Source of the DNA: Spirodela intermedia | Taxonomy: Eukaryota; Streptophyta; Magnoliopsida; Alismatales; Araceae | DNA length: 64,000 nt | Reading direction: 5' to 3' | Assembly (NCBI GenBank): GCA_902729315.2 | Contig: LR746266.1 | Location: 2,924,759-2,988,758 of the forward strand | In this document: positions 30,940-43,028 of the stretch, piece by piece | Position numbering within the stretch: position 1 is the stretch's first letter | How the letters are laid out: each line of letters begins with the position of its first letter | Notes under the pieces: model-generated | What the model saw: the letters and a program-made list of their open reading frames with translations, nothing else | Database searches by the model: none | Told to the model about the DNA's origin: nothing | Position numbers and translations under genes: made by a program

Positions 30940-33900
30940 TTATATTGAGACAATGGAGTTAAACAAACTTAACTTATATACTAGGTTGACCATAAAAGCT
31001 TATTTGGAGATCATATTTAGAAACATTAACACAAATTTGAACTTATGAGTAAAGGAAAGCAACTACTTTGTGCACCTTGATCCTTGGAGTAATTTGCCTG
31101 CTATTTAGTTGTATAGTTGATTATTATTTGAATGATTGATATGATCATATTTCACATTAATGTGTGACCTCATCAGATTCATTATTCAGATTGTCCGATT
31201 GTAATAATGAGATATAAGGGATGAGATATATTGCATGCATGAGCAATCAACAAAGAATAACTAAAAGTAATTTTGAACTATTATTTTTCAAATCCTTAAG
31301 ATGTTTGGATTTTGATTGTTGTGTTATAATTCTTTTTTGCCCTTCTTCATTCCTTAACTCATAATTAATAAAATCGTTCTTATGTTTCTTAAATCGTGGG
31401 TTCTTATCAATGGAGAGTAAGTCTTTATCATGGAGATATTCATTCACTATTACTGCTGCTTTAAATATCTAGATGAAAATAAGTTTGTGTTGAGACCTTG
31501 GTTGTGACTTAAAGCACCATCATGAATGCTAAGAACAGGTTCAAGAATATAATCATGATATTATCGATGGAACCAAGTCTTGTGAATCTTTATGGATGAT
31601 GAAATAGGTATGCATTCAGAGAGGTTTTAGACTTAAAACCTATAGTGTAGTGTTAACATTGTATCTTCATACAAGAAATCATAAACTGATATAAACATAA
31701 ATGAGTTAAATTGCCCATGAATCCTTTTGTTACTTGTGTTGTATTAATACATGTTAAATTGACACACAAATGAATTAAGATGAGTTAGAATGACTTTACA
31801 ATACAAAACATGAGTTAGCATTGATCTGATCATGTAATTGATCTTTTTTGTGAATTTTATAAATGAAAGTCCTCACATTTGATTTTATAAACAATATTTT
31901 TGTTTGTGATTCAAAAGGTTTATGTCTTGGGCAGATGGACTGATATTGTGTTGCTTATACCCAGCCCAATAGGAGGCCCACCACAAGGGTGATCAAAGGT
32001 TTCTATTAAAATGTGGACTGCATTTTGATTGTACAACTATTGTCCTTGGAGGAAACCCCATTAGTTTTCACACATTTTTGAGATCAATAAGAAATAGAAC
32101 AATTAATCATCTACATTGGTTGACCATCCGTGTGGAAACGACCTAATTCCACTAAACAACTTATATAATTCTACTAGAATCTAATTTATAATTTATATAT
32201 TTTTTTTATGTTTAATAAAAAATGATTAGACATAGCATGTAGTGATCTAGAATATATTAATACTATGTTCAAAGGGTTCAACATTGGCACTATTTGTGCT
32301 TTTGTTAGAATAATCTTATTTTGGATTGCACAAAAATGGCATCATTGTGATGACTTTTCTTAATCCATGTCTAATTAATTTTGAGTCATATGATTTTCTA
32401 ATGAATATGATGTATCAATGGTAATTAAATTAAAAATCTTACCTTCAAGCTTTGATGATTTTTTTCTTGGAATCATTGAATTCACTAGGAATATGATGAA
32501 ATACCTTGAAAGTAAAATTTCTATGATTGAAAAAATGTCACCATTCTACAATTTATGGATCCTCAAATGGGCCAAAATTTTGTTGCGGATCATTGAAAAG
32601 TAAGATAAAGCAACAATAAATGCCAAAGAAGAGTAGTCTTAAAAGTTGGAAGAAAGTACGGTGCCTAAAATAAAATTTGTTTTCAGGGTAAAATATTTGA
32701 GCTACACCTTGTCTGTTTGAGTCATTTAGGACTCATGGATTACAACTGTTGGGGTCTTTCTTATTTAGTGAAAATTATCCTATGTCACAATCATTATTTA
32801 TTATAAAAACCCCATCCAAATATAAAAAAATTGTGATAAAAATGGATGTATTTGATTAGTAAAAAATGTTGGTTTTAATTATTAAATTTTTATTTAAATG
32901 TTTAAAAGACAACATGTTAGTTGAAGATCCAACTAAACTTTAAAACTAAACCTCAAAGGAAGTTAAAGATGTGTATTTTTTTAGTTGTAACAATTGTCAC
33001 AACACTTCATGATGAACATGCCTTGATCCTTCAAATGGTCAACTATTAGAACATTACTCAGCTAAAATGGTGAAGGTGAAAGTTATCCATTATGGTTAGT
33101 AATGCCATTATTTGTACAACATTAATTAAATAATAATATTATGATGATAAATGCATATTGGATAATTAAATAAATCAAGTTATGTTGATCATTTAATTTA
33201 CATAAAATATGAATGAATATTCTCTTAAATATGAACATAAAATAAATCAAGTGTATGTTCCTGAAATTTTGAAGTAATAATGTTAAGGATTCAAATAAAA
33301 ATTTCAATAATTCACTTGAGTCTCTTATTTTTGAATTCTGAAATTTTGATGATTTTACTGCTCATGAGAAATGTTAGTGTTTATGAAAACTCTCACAAGG
33401 TAAAGATTGGCACATAGTTATGGAAGCTTATCTAATAAATGTGGTGTCTATCATGTAAAATCATTACTTCTGATTATTATTGATATTGAATTAAATTATT
33501 TTGAAAACCACTCAAAAATTTCAGAATATTGGTAAATATTTTTTAAAAATGATTTAAATCGACTTTTTCAGAAATGATAGAACGAAAGATATCTTTGTAC
33601 ATGACCGAAAAACTATCCCACAAGGATAATTATGAAATCATCATGTGTAATTTTGAAATAATCATATAGATGCTTCATGGAGGTTATTGCTTTGAAATAT
33701 TATTAGCCCTTGTGTCTACCTTATTTTCCAATGCCTTCTAGGTGTATTGTTAGCTCAGTTTGAACTATTTTCAATACAGTTACTTGAATCATCTAAATTG
33801 ATAACCTTGGATATACATTTTTACCTCAGTTAGGATTAAATTGGAGTGTTTCTGAATGCTAAGAAAATGTTGTACTGGTTTTGGGCCATTTGAATTTGTA

Positions 33901-34599
33901 ACTAATTTTACAATTTTATGGTTGAAAAATGAGAGAAAATATGTGAAGTTTTGAAAGAAATTTTTATATAAATTAAGCTTCTCTATAATAACTAGTTTTG
34001 AATGATTATTAATGACTTCTCTACCATCTCGAGAACCTTTCTATTATTTTATGCAAATAATTATGTTGGAATTATAGTGAACTTTGAAGTTGAACAAACA
34101 AGAGAGGACAACAAGTTTAGGAGTAAGATTTAATTGAAGTAGGATTAACCTTGATCTGATTAAAGTTTCAATGCCTTTTACATTGAGATCACTTCCCAAC
34201 ATAAAAATAAAAAGTAAAATTTAGTTTCACATTCTCTCTATTTAAATTTGAGATGTATCTCAAGTCAAGACAAATGATAAAAAATATGCCATGGTGAAAT
34301 TCTTTGTTATGTTGATAAATCTGTTGATTCCCTTTTCTTTCATAATTACAAGTGAAGATTAGTTATAAGAAATTATTCAATATTGGTGGTTATTTATGTA
34401 TGTCACATACATTTCTCAAAGACTTGATACATTAAACATGATTATTATATGAATTATTTTTATTGATTTTTTTATCTTACCATTAATGCTCAAATCCAAG
34501 ATATTAATATTTGAGATTAAGTGATCTGTTAAGAATATGTGAACATAAAAGAATATTAGCAGAAGAATCACCATTATGCTATTAGTGGTGGGTTAAATG
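30940..34599. other. Gene-free AT-rich DNA, probably old transposon debris
   Basis: No intact ORF longer than about 70 codons occurs. A 61-codon plus-strand ORF near 32418-32603 (ILPSSFDDF) weakly recalls another copia Gag segment, but it is too short to call. No RNA gene, array or terminal repeat pair was recognised. Confidence 0.45.
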
Positions 34600-35935
34600 G
34601 ACAAGTCTGATATGAGTAGAGGGGATGTCAGTCAATCAGACATTTTGCTCTATTGCAAGGAGAGCCTGGATGGTTGATTGTTAGACGAAGCTGTACTTCA
34701 TCGTGAACAGACCCACTAATCATCTCTCCACTAGGTGCTAGTCATTAGAGACCCATCTTCATCAGTTTCTACTTCACTAGATGACAATGATTAGAGACAC
34801 TTCATCGACATTAGAATCTGGAGAGTGTCCATGCCAAGCCTAAGGAGAGCTTTCAAAGCTATAGAAATCCCTTAGAAACCTTTCAAACATACAAAATTCC
34901 AGCGATTGCCATCATGACACTATAACTCTATTTTTCTTGTTTAAACTCATTTATTCTTTATGTTAATAATATTTTTACTTGAATTTAGGTTTTGAAACTA
35001 TTCTTTAGTGTATTACGATTCATTTACAATTTACAAGTGTCGATTTCATCAATTGAAGCTTTTGAAATCACTTTTGTAATAAGCATCACGTAGAACTATT
35101 TTCACCCAAATCACTATTCAAGTGGGTGCTGATGTCTTCATAACATCAATAGTCGAATTTCTTGTTTTTCTCATTTTAAACATGATTTTTTTTATGATCT
35201 TCTAGTCTAAAAATGATATAAAATCATATTCTTTGAGAAAAAATTTAAAATTTTACCTAATACTATTTGACATCTTTGTGATTAGCCTGAAAATATTTCT
35301 ACATGATATTTGGAGTCTTTTCTTGACTTAAAATTGAAATATTTTTACAAAAGTATTTCTAAAAAAATCTTAAAATTAGTATTTTTAGTTTTATAAAATC
35401 TTAAATTTACATGATTTAATAGGCAACAATTAGGTCACATAACCCATCCTTGAGGATAGATTCAATACAAAATTTTTTGTAAACTGAGTATACATAAATT
35501 GAGTCTCATTTTACCCTAGGTTCTTTGTATTTTGATGAGTTAATGATGATATCATGATTCATTCAATATGCTTTGTTGTTGTCATTATCTTCTTTAATTT
35601 ATTATTTGTGTAAACATACATTTTGACACATTCGATGTCATGATTATTTTTGATTTTATCATAAGATTCTACTTAGGAAATGATCAACACATGTTATATC
35701 ATGACATATCTTAAAAAGATTGTATATATTTATACTCTTCTGTTTATAAAGAGAGCATGGTTTCACCCACTCATAAGTTATTACATCCCTATGATCGACT
35801 TAGAAAATTTTTACTATTTTTAGAAATTTATTAAATTATAATTGATATATTTATTTAGAAATACTTTAATATTCAAAAATTAATATTTTTTAGTTTTATA
35901 AATTTTAAATTTACGTGATTTACTATACAACAATT
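34600..35935 (+). repeat. LTR-like repeat, copy A (diverged and broken)
   Basis: Homologous to copy B (about 36590-38100) and copy C (about 62030-63960). Shared blocks in order include AAGGAGAGCTTTCAAAGCTATAG, a CATACAAAATTCCAGCGA-type block, GAAACTATTCTT, and a terminal block with TTACATCCCT near 35781 and ATTGATATATTTATTTAGAAATA. CAACAATTA(A/G)GTCACAT occurs at both about 35424 and 35928, so the 3' end is present twice. Its identity as an LTR is inferred from copy number and from the gypsy coding debris near copy C. Confidence 0.5.
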
Positions 35936-36589
35936 AAGTCACATGACCCTCTCTTCTCTATTTTCTTGATACCAAGAAGGTTTCATGGGACCTTGAGAAT
36001 ATTTCATGGATGCACAATTCCACAAAAGGATGAGATGACAATGGCAATCCTACTCTTTGATAACAAAATTAAAAATTTAGTTGCACAAACTAATATAAAG
36101 AAAGGGGCTAAAAAATTGACTTAATTTTTTAAGTAGGAGACTTTTTCATTAGATGTCCAGATTAAGATAAATAGTGACTTACATTTCTCCTATGTTATGC
36201 ATGCAACATACTTGTCTTGATTCTTCCCTAGCATTTTTATTTGTTAGCATGGAAGAGACATCAGAAAAAAATTATAATAGAGTGGTGCCTTTAGAGGGAA
36301 GATCCAAATAGATGTAAAAAATATGGAAGGATATATCCAATGAAAGCTATGACTAAATTAAAAAAAATTGAAAACTATGTTGAAAGCTTGATCACAACAA
36401 AGATTGTGATAATTTTTCTATATGGAGAGCAGCGTAGTCATTATATAATATACTAATTCATTTCTCCCATTACTTCTCTTAAGTAGCGTGTTTGAGTTTT
36501 CATGTCAAATAGTCATAACATCATCTCCCTTCATTATTGCAAAATGAGAAAAATGTGCAAATTAATATTTTTCATAGTTGTGTTTTTAT
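35936..36589. other. Spacer between LTR-like copies A and B
   Basis: AT-rich DNA without a recognisable gene. A 69-codon plus-strand ORF overlaps its start but has no known motif. Confidence 0.4.
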
Positions 36590-38100
36590 GATATCTAATA
36601 AGTTTTAATTATCATAAGTTAATAATTAATTAATGATATAGTTTAAGCATTAACTCATAATAAATATACTTATATTTATGTTAAATTATAAAAAATAATT
36701 TTTAGTTCGTTAATGTAGAATGTTTCCTAATTTTGTGATTTTATGTGAATTTTATAATTTTTATAATCATATTTTTGAGATAAATAAAGATAAATAAAAT
36801 AAAATTATAAAAAAGGGATACTTGCTGGTCAGTTGGGCCTACAAACAGGTCAAAAGTTTAGTTAGTTAGAATTGTGAGCATGAAGTTCGAGTAGCTAAGG
36901 ATCAGTAGGAGGCACTTGTACGTCACTCTCCTTCCACATCATTAATAGCCTATCGAGTGTGGGGTAAGGAGTGATTGTATACACATGAAAGAGAGAGAGT
37001 TATTGATTAGAGAATCTTGTATTACTATATATTTGTCTCAAAACTCAAAAAATAATTGATGTGGGACTAAATCTATTCATAGCTTTTGTGAAGGTTTTTC
37101 ATGATTTTAATACCTATAATACCCCTCATTTGTGAGAACAAGATACACTTATGACGTCACCTTATAAGGGTATTTATATACTTATTTCACTCTCTCTCAT
37201 GTAGGTAGGTGAATGATGAGGCTTCAAATTTCATCAAAACTAAAACTCATATTGTTATCTAATTAAATCATAATTTTTCTATAGAGTTGCTAGTGATCCA
37301 CGAGCCATTGTAATTACTCAGTCAATAGTGAAAATGTCGTCAACATGATTCATAAAATATTATTATTAAATTATCTTATGACCTCCTCTTATTATGCAAA
37401 CTTGAGGATGAAGCTCTTTAACATGCGCTCACCTCCATCCAACTTCTCTCTATTAGGTGACAAATATCGAAGATCCATAAAGTTATTATTTCTCTATTCT
37501 GCTAAGTGATAGTCATTGAAGATGATTAATTAACCCACCTCATAGATTTTTAGACTTTGTAAGAAGATCTAGATATTGTCTATATCGTCATGGTTCAAAA
37601 AGAGCCTTCAAGGCCATAAATATTACACGATAATCCTTCTAAACACAAAATTTTGACGATTACAATTGCAAGGCCGGAACTCTACCTTTCATACTTTCAA
37701 CTTAATTTTTACTTAATTTAGTGATAGTATGTGTGATTTCAAGTTTTAATTTTTTTTTATTCAATTATGATTCTTATAGCTTTTACATATCTTAATTTGA
37801 CTAATTAAATCCTCTATGTATGCTTACGTACGAATTGTTAAGTAAAACTTTATTTCTGCTAAATTCGCATTTGTCAAGCCACTGATGTCATCTTGATGTT
37901 CGTGCACTTATTTTTCTTTTCATAAATTTTAAATATATTTTATCTTTATTATTTTGTATAAAAATCATAATAAATTATATTCTTTGTAGAAAATTCTAAA
38001 ATATTATCCTAAATTATATTACATCCCTTTGGTCGACTGAAAATTTTATACTATTTTTAGATCTTTTATTAAATTATAATTGATATACTTTGTTATACAC
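36590..38100 (+). repeat. LTR-like repeat, copy B
   Basis: The copy aligns by eye with copy C over its whole length. Shared blocks include TTTTTGAGATAAATAAAGA, a GGTCAGTTGGGCCTACAA block, GTGGGGTAAGGAGTG, CATGTAGGTAGGTGA, GAGGATGAAGCTC, CTCCATCCAACTTCTCTC, CCTTCAAGGCCATA and TTACATCCCT near 38019. Relative to copy C it lacks about 100 bp near 37370-37385 and the internal tandem duplication. Confidence 0.65.
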
Positions 38101-39611
38101 CTTCCTTTAGTGAGAAATAACCATATTCATTGCCAGATTCTTATGAGGATACTTTGAATTTATAGAAACCAATAAGAAAGTTAGCAAAACTATATCATTG
38201 GCTGCAGATTAATAAGGAATAAAAAACATTTAAAGTTTAATAAGTTTCAGTTTGATATTAGGAAAATTTATGGAAAGGAGAAATTTTATTTGAGCATGAA
38301 ATAATGACTAGTTTTCAAAATTTTAGTGGAATTGAAGATGGCACACTTCATGAAATCGCATTACAAGGAATAATTACGTAATATAAACATGTACTTTTTT
38401 ATGTATGAGTCACTTGATTCATGTCTAAAGTTTAATATGTTTTTTATTTTCAGTAAGTGTTTTGATAGGTGGACAGAGTCCACTAGCTTCTAGGCAGCTT
38501 TCATAGGTAATTTTGAGTTTTAATGTAATCTTGGTGTAGCCTCACTCAATCTGTCACCAAACTAGTAACAACTAATGCACGCACAAGATCAAACCTCTAA
38601 CGTTTTAAGAGAAATGCCTGCCTAGAACATGAGCACACGATGATCTAAGAAACATTTCTACAGTAAATGATATATAGGGTCCTCAATATTTCTACTGTAT
38701 ACCTCAATTTCTCCTCACTCTACTCTCCCTCTTATCCCCTCAACTTCGCTGCAAGCCTCCTCCAACACGTTCTTTCTATCGCTTTCTTTTGGCATTAAGT
38801 AAAGTCTTAAAACATTGGGTAGGATTAAACTATCAATTTGGTTGGATTGTAGTTCTTTTGTCTTCCTTCTTAATAGAGAGGATTCATTTCCATAGACTTC
38901 ATCTTTAGTTGGCACACAACCGGACGCGTTCTCCTTGTCATTGACAAAATTCCCACAGACCTTCTTGAGGGTCATCGGATGCTCGTCGTCAGATGACCGT
39001 GTACTCCATCGCCAACGATTCACGTTTATTCTGGCGTGATGCTTTAGCTCCTCCTCCTTTTAAGGAAACTTTGAAGGTTAGGTGTTCACAGAAGCAACCA
39101 GGAGGATGAATCTCAAGAGGGTTCAGCTAGTTCTGAATCTGATTTCGGGTCAGCTCCTGGATTCTTTGTTCCTCGCCTAGTTCCTTCCTTGAGTTCTTCT
39201 GCGATCTCTTTCTTTGTTTGCCATCCTTTGTTTCGCAGTTCACAGATTGATACCTCTAATGGAGGTATCTGAACGGGTCTTCTTCACCACGGCAACTACA
39301 TAGACCTGAGCCTGATAGCCTCAAGAAGGAGACCCGAAGAAGGCTTATACCCTCCTTCGATGGCTGGCGGAAGGCTGTGATCGGCGGCAATTCCCGCCGG
39401 TCGATGATTCGGTTCGTAAAAGGAAACTGGAATCCCGCGAGAAACGCGGAAGCTCGTCTCAGGACATTCCTTTCGGCGAAACCCGCGAGATCAGGAAAGG
39501 AAAGCTGTTGTTTTCTGAGGAAAGAGAAGGGGAGACAAAGCGAGATTCTCGGGAGAGCACCGGCGGCCATTATTGGCTAGCAGAATCATCAACCCCCTCA
39601 TTACCCATATT
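38101..39611. other. Intergenic DNA upstream of the F-box gene
   Basis: AT-rich to about 38600, then increasingly GC-rich. A 102-codon minus-strand ORF (38715-39023, containing SSDDEHPMTLKKVCGNFV) has no family I recognise and no supporting start context. The 39000-39600 part probably holds the F-box promoter and 5' UTR. Confidence 0.4.
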
Positions 39612-39680
39612 GAGCGAGCGAGCGAGCGAGAGAGCGAGCGAGCGAGCGAGAGAGCGAGCGAGCGAGCGAGAGAGAGAGAG
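39612..39680. repeat. (GAGC)n/(GA)n microsatellite abutting the F-box start codon
   Basis: Three blocks of GAGC repeats separated by GAGAGA, ending in a GA run that touches the ATG at 39681. The reading frame stays open through the repeat back to an ATG at 39573. Confidence 0.95.
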
Positions 39681-40814
39681 ATGGCGGACTGGTCCATGAT
39701 TCCGTCTGCTCTCGTCGGCACCCTCACGGGGCTCCTGGGCTTGGCGGACCAAGTCCGGATGGGCGCCGTCTGCAGGCGGTGGAGGCTTGCGGTGGCCGAC
39801 GGCTTCTGCTGCCGGCCGCCTGCGCCGTCCCTGTGGCTTATGCTTCCCAGCCGCGGCCCCCCCATCGGCAAAGACCAGTTCGAGTTCGCGAGCTTCTCGG
39901 AGGGGATGCGCAGATACACAATCCGCATGGGCATGGAAGAGCTCTCCGACATGGTCTGCATCGGGTCGTCGCAAGGTTGGCTGATGATGGCGGACGAGCT
40001 CCAGCAGCTCCAAGCATTAAACCCAATCACGAGGACCAAGCTCTTGTTTTTTACCTCCGGTGATACTTCCTCCCTCGATGATCCCTTCTTCCGCCTCGTC
40101 TCGGGGAGAAGCTCGTACCGAAAGGCCATCGTCGTGCCTCCGAGGGGTGGCCGCAGCAGCGACTCGGTCGTTGTGGCGGTTCTGCGGCGGAGAAACCAGA
40201 AGATGTCGGAGCTGTCGTTTGCCGTCGCTGGCGATGATGAGTGGACGGAGATTGAGGCGCCGATGACCCGCTTTGAAGATATCGCCGCCCACGACGGGAA
40301 GCTCTACGCGCTTGGCGACACTGGTCGGGTCCTCGTCTGCGACTTCGGCGGCGAACCCCGTTCGTCTCCGGCGCCGGCGACGGCCAAGATCGATGTTGCA
40401 CCCGATTTGCGGCCGTATTGCAGGGAATACCTCGGGGTGATGTCCGGCGACCTGATCCTTCTCCGGTGGAGGTTCTACAGAGCCTGCCCGATTCGCCGGC
40501 GGAGGTGTGTCCCCGAGTTCGAGGTCCTCCGGTTGCGGACGGGCCGGCGACCGGAGTGGGTCGGGCTCAAGGACCTCGCCGGTCACGCCATCTTGCTGGG
40601 AACAGACGGCTTCATTGCACTGCCCGCCGGAGAATTCCGAGAGCTGAGCGCCGACTGCATTTACTCCATCGCCGAGCTCGCCGGCGACGACGCCGGCGAC
40701 GGGGGTCTCACAGTGGTCAACCTGGCGAACGGCGCCGTGGGGTTTGAGCCCCTCTCCCTCGCTTCCTCTTCAGCTTTCTGGTTCCAGCCGACCCTGGGTT
40801 CTCACCAGAAGTAG
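39681..40814 (+). CDS. F-box protein with DUF295 C-terminal domain, intronless
   Basis: Predicted substrate-recognition subunit of an SCF ubiquitin ligase; the target is unknown. The 377-residue product starts MADWSMIPSALVGTLTGLL. The F-box covers about residues 4-40 with the typical DQVRMGAVCRRWR segment. The rest fits the F-box/DUF295 family: SQGWL (about 97-101), LNPITR, KLYALGDTGRVLVCDF near the middle, and C-terminal CIYSI and AFWFQP. It is strongly GC-rich, unlike the flanking DNA, as is common for intronless monocot genes. I chose the ATG at 39681 because the F-box begins there. An in-frame ATG at 39573 would add 36 residues encoded mostly by the GAGC repeat and is less likely. Antisense and other-frame ORFs here are GC shadows. 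Confidence 0.85.
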   Translation: MADWSMIPSALVGTLTGLLGLADQVRMGAVCRRWRLAVADGFCCRPPAPSLWLMLPSRGPPIGKDQFEFASFSEGMRRYTIRMGMEELSDMVCIGSSQGWLMMADELQQLQALNPITRTKLLFFTSGDTSSLDDPFFRLVSGRSSYRKAIVVPPRGGRSSDSVVVAVLRRRNQKMSELSFAVAGDDEWTEIEAPMTRFEDIAAHDGKLYALGDTGRVLVCDFGGEPRSSPAPATAKIDVAPDLRPYCREYLGVMSGDLILLRWRFYRACPIRRRRCVPEFEVLRLRTGRRPEWVGLKDLAGHAILLGTDGFIALPAGEFRELSADCIYSIAELAGDDAGDGGLTVVNLANGAVGFEPLSLASSSAFWFQPTLGSHQK

Positions 40815-40967
40815 TCGCCATAGCTACACTCACCATCATCACGTCTCCCAAGAACGTCCTCTATTCCATCACGGTCCCCTCTGCTTCATCGTCGTCCCAA
40901 ATTACACGTATTCTGTAGTGGACTAAATTCCTTGATTAATAAATTCTTTCGTCTTCAGGAATGCTCG

Positions 40968-40969
<2 letters not shown>

Positions 40970-41005
<36 letters not shown>

Positions 41006-41260
41006 GCTAGATGCTGTGCCTCGTCACCAATTTTATAGGCTTATCAAAAAGATAAAAGGTGATGCTGGAAAAATTGATTTCAAGTGAGAAGTGCTGCGCT
41101 TTGTCCTTCAGAAACTTCGAAATGAAAGAAAAACAAGGAGAGGAAAAAACTGATTCACGGGAGATACTGAGTTTATATCTTTCCGAGAGAGTGGATCAAA
41201 TCAGGGGCAATCTCCACAGCTTCTTCGCTCGCTGCCTCCTCTCTGATTCTTGAGACCAGA
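40970..41260. repeat. Direct repeat, first copy (CT tract plus about 250 bp)
   Basis: It starts with a CT microsatellite, followed by TTTGTCCTTCAGAAA, GAGATACTG, ATATCTTT, GGATCAAATCAGG, CAATCTC and TGCCTCCTCTCTGAT. The same blocks occur in the same order about 1.2 kb downstream at 42182-42430. Confidence 0.75.
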
Positions 41261-42179
41261 CTAGTCAATATACAACCTCAAATCTTGAGAGCAAATACCA
41301 TCTCACTCTTGTTAAGCTCTCCCATGATGGGTGAACACAGACTTCACAAGCATGGTCACATTGGAATACAAGTGAATCTATTTTTTTAATCTTTCGGGAA
41401 CATAAAATTATTGTACAATTTTTTAGTAACTTACATTTTATGAACCCAATGCTATCTTCATAAGGTTATGACAATCGTTTAATTAATATCATATTATTTC
41501 AGTCAACATTACCTCATTCAGTTGATTAATAAATCAAATGTATATTTCTACCTTTGTTATTAAGATAGTGAAAAATTAAGAAAGATCACAATTTCACTAA
41601 TTTAGAGTCGATCACTGATGAGTGATGACCATTCAAGATTGAATCAACTATTCTATTTCTCAATCATGCAGAAAATTATTTCAAGTGATTTGAAGGGAGA
41701 TAGGAAATACATAGTGAATGCCCAGACATATTCTAAAGTGGTTTCAATAGATACAAGTGTTTTCAACAGACCCCCACACCTCTCCTGAGTGATCCCTCTG
41801 ACTCGTCGTCACTTTGTTCGTGGGCTTGATTGGCCCGCTTTCTCCTTCGGCTGGGACTGCTATCTCTTGCAGGAGTTAATAAGGCCCAGTGGCCTAACAT
41901 TCCTTCAGTATTTCTGCCATCTTAATACACATCTCGCCAAAGATTTCCGCAGTGTTATGGATAGAGTACACCCAAGTGCTAAAGGATCTTGGAAGTAGGT
42001 TGCAAATGGCACTATGAACTAGTCTACTACGCATTAGACAATTAAGCTAACCTAATTTTAATGACATGTTTAGCTTAACGCAGTAACTGATTATACAATA
42101 AACAAATCATTTAGAGAAGCAAAAGATGAGAGCAAAGCAAAGAGAACTATTTCTGCAGAGAAGTGTATGGACCAGTCCA

Positions 42180-42181
<2 letters not shown>

Positions 42182-42220
<39 letters not shown>

Positions 42221-42430
42221 CTTTTCTAGGGCTTATCAGTGTGAGAATGGGTGATGTGGGCTGAGATCTACTATGCTCTGTCCTTCAGAAAGTATTAAAT
42301 AAAAGAAAAAGGGAAGAAAAAAGGACTGATTTACAGCAGATACTGGCCTCATATCTTTACAGGAAGCGGATCAAATCAGGAGCAGTCTCTACACCTCCCG
42401 GACTTGTTGCCTCCTCTCTGATCCTACTCA
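42182..42430. repeat. Direct repeat, second copy
   Basis: The diverged partner of 40970-41260: a CT tract followed by CTGTCCTTCAGAAA, CAGATACTG, ATATCTTT, GGATCAAATCAGGAG, CAGTCTC and TGCCTCCTCTCTGAT. Confidence 0.75.
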
Positions 42431-42594
42431 TTTGTGTCATCAGCAACTCGTGAACTCGACCCTTTAGCTGAAAGGTTGAGATAAAGATTGAATCTTAACA
42501 CCAATAAAAAAAAGCGGAAAAATTCACATGACCAGAACTTATGAGCAGCTTACTAACAGAATTTCACACAAAATAGGGCATACATGAAATAGTT

Positions 42595-43028
42595 GATAAG
42601 CTTAAGGTTTAAGATCAAGGGGTTTATAACGAGGTTTAAGATTTAGGGTTTAATTTAGGTTTAAGTTTTTAAGATTTAGGGTCTAAGGTTTGAGTTAATG
42701 TGGGAGTCGTGGACTTTACACAACCACATTAAAGGTTTTGAATTTTCCTTCTAAGGCATAATTTAAGACAATATTCAGGGTTTAAAGCATAGCTGTTAAT
42801 GTTTAGGTTTGAGGCTTAAAGGTATAAGATTTCAGGTTTAATGATTAATATTAAGCTCGTAAGGCTTCATGCTTGAGATTTAAGATTAAAGATTTGAGAT
42901 GATGAAGGCAAAAGATTCAGGTATTAATGTCAAAGATTTAGGAACGAAGATCTGAGGTGTGGGGTTTAAGGAATGAAATTTAGGTATTAAGGTCAGAGAC
43001 TTGGGAATGAAGATTTGGAGTTGAAGGA
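42595..43028. repeat. Degenerate telomere-like (TTTAGGG-type) minisatellite
   Basis: Dense short units related to the plant telomere repeat on the plus strand: GATTTAGGGTTTAATTTAGG, GATTTAGGGTCTAAGG, CAGGGTTTAAAG, TTTAGGTTTGAGG, ATTTCAGGTTTAA, ATTTAGG and so on. The array runs to the stop codon of the minus-strand NOG1-like gene and therefore probably lies in its 3' UTR and beyond. The units are too diverged to be a recent telomere seed. Confidence 0.7.

Larger units (their letters stand above)
40815..42594. other. Intergenic DNA between the F-box and NOG1-like genes
   Basis: This contains the F-box 3' UTR, two CT microsatellites (40970-41004 and about 42183-42214) and a diverged pair of direct repeats starting at those tracts. 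The rest is AT-rich and holds nothing recognised. Confidence 0.5.

Noticed and set aside
38715-39023. A 102-codon minus-strand ORF upstream of the F-box gene
   Set aside because: No recognisable family, promoter or exon partner. It might be a gene fragment, but nothing supports calling it.
39491-40586. Long antisense and alternate-frame ORFs over the F-box gene
   Set aside because: High GC leaves all frames open; only the plus-strand frame starting at 39681 shows F-box and DUF295 motifs.
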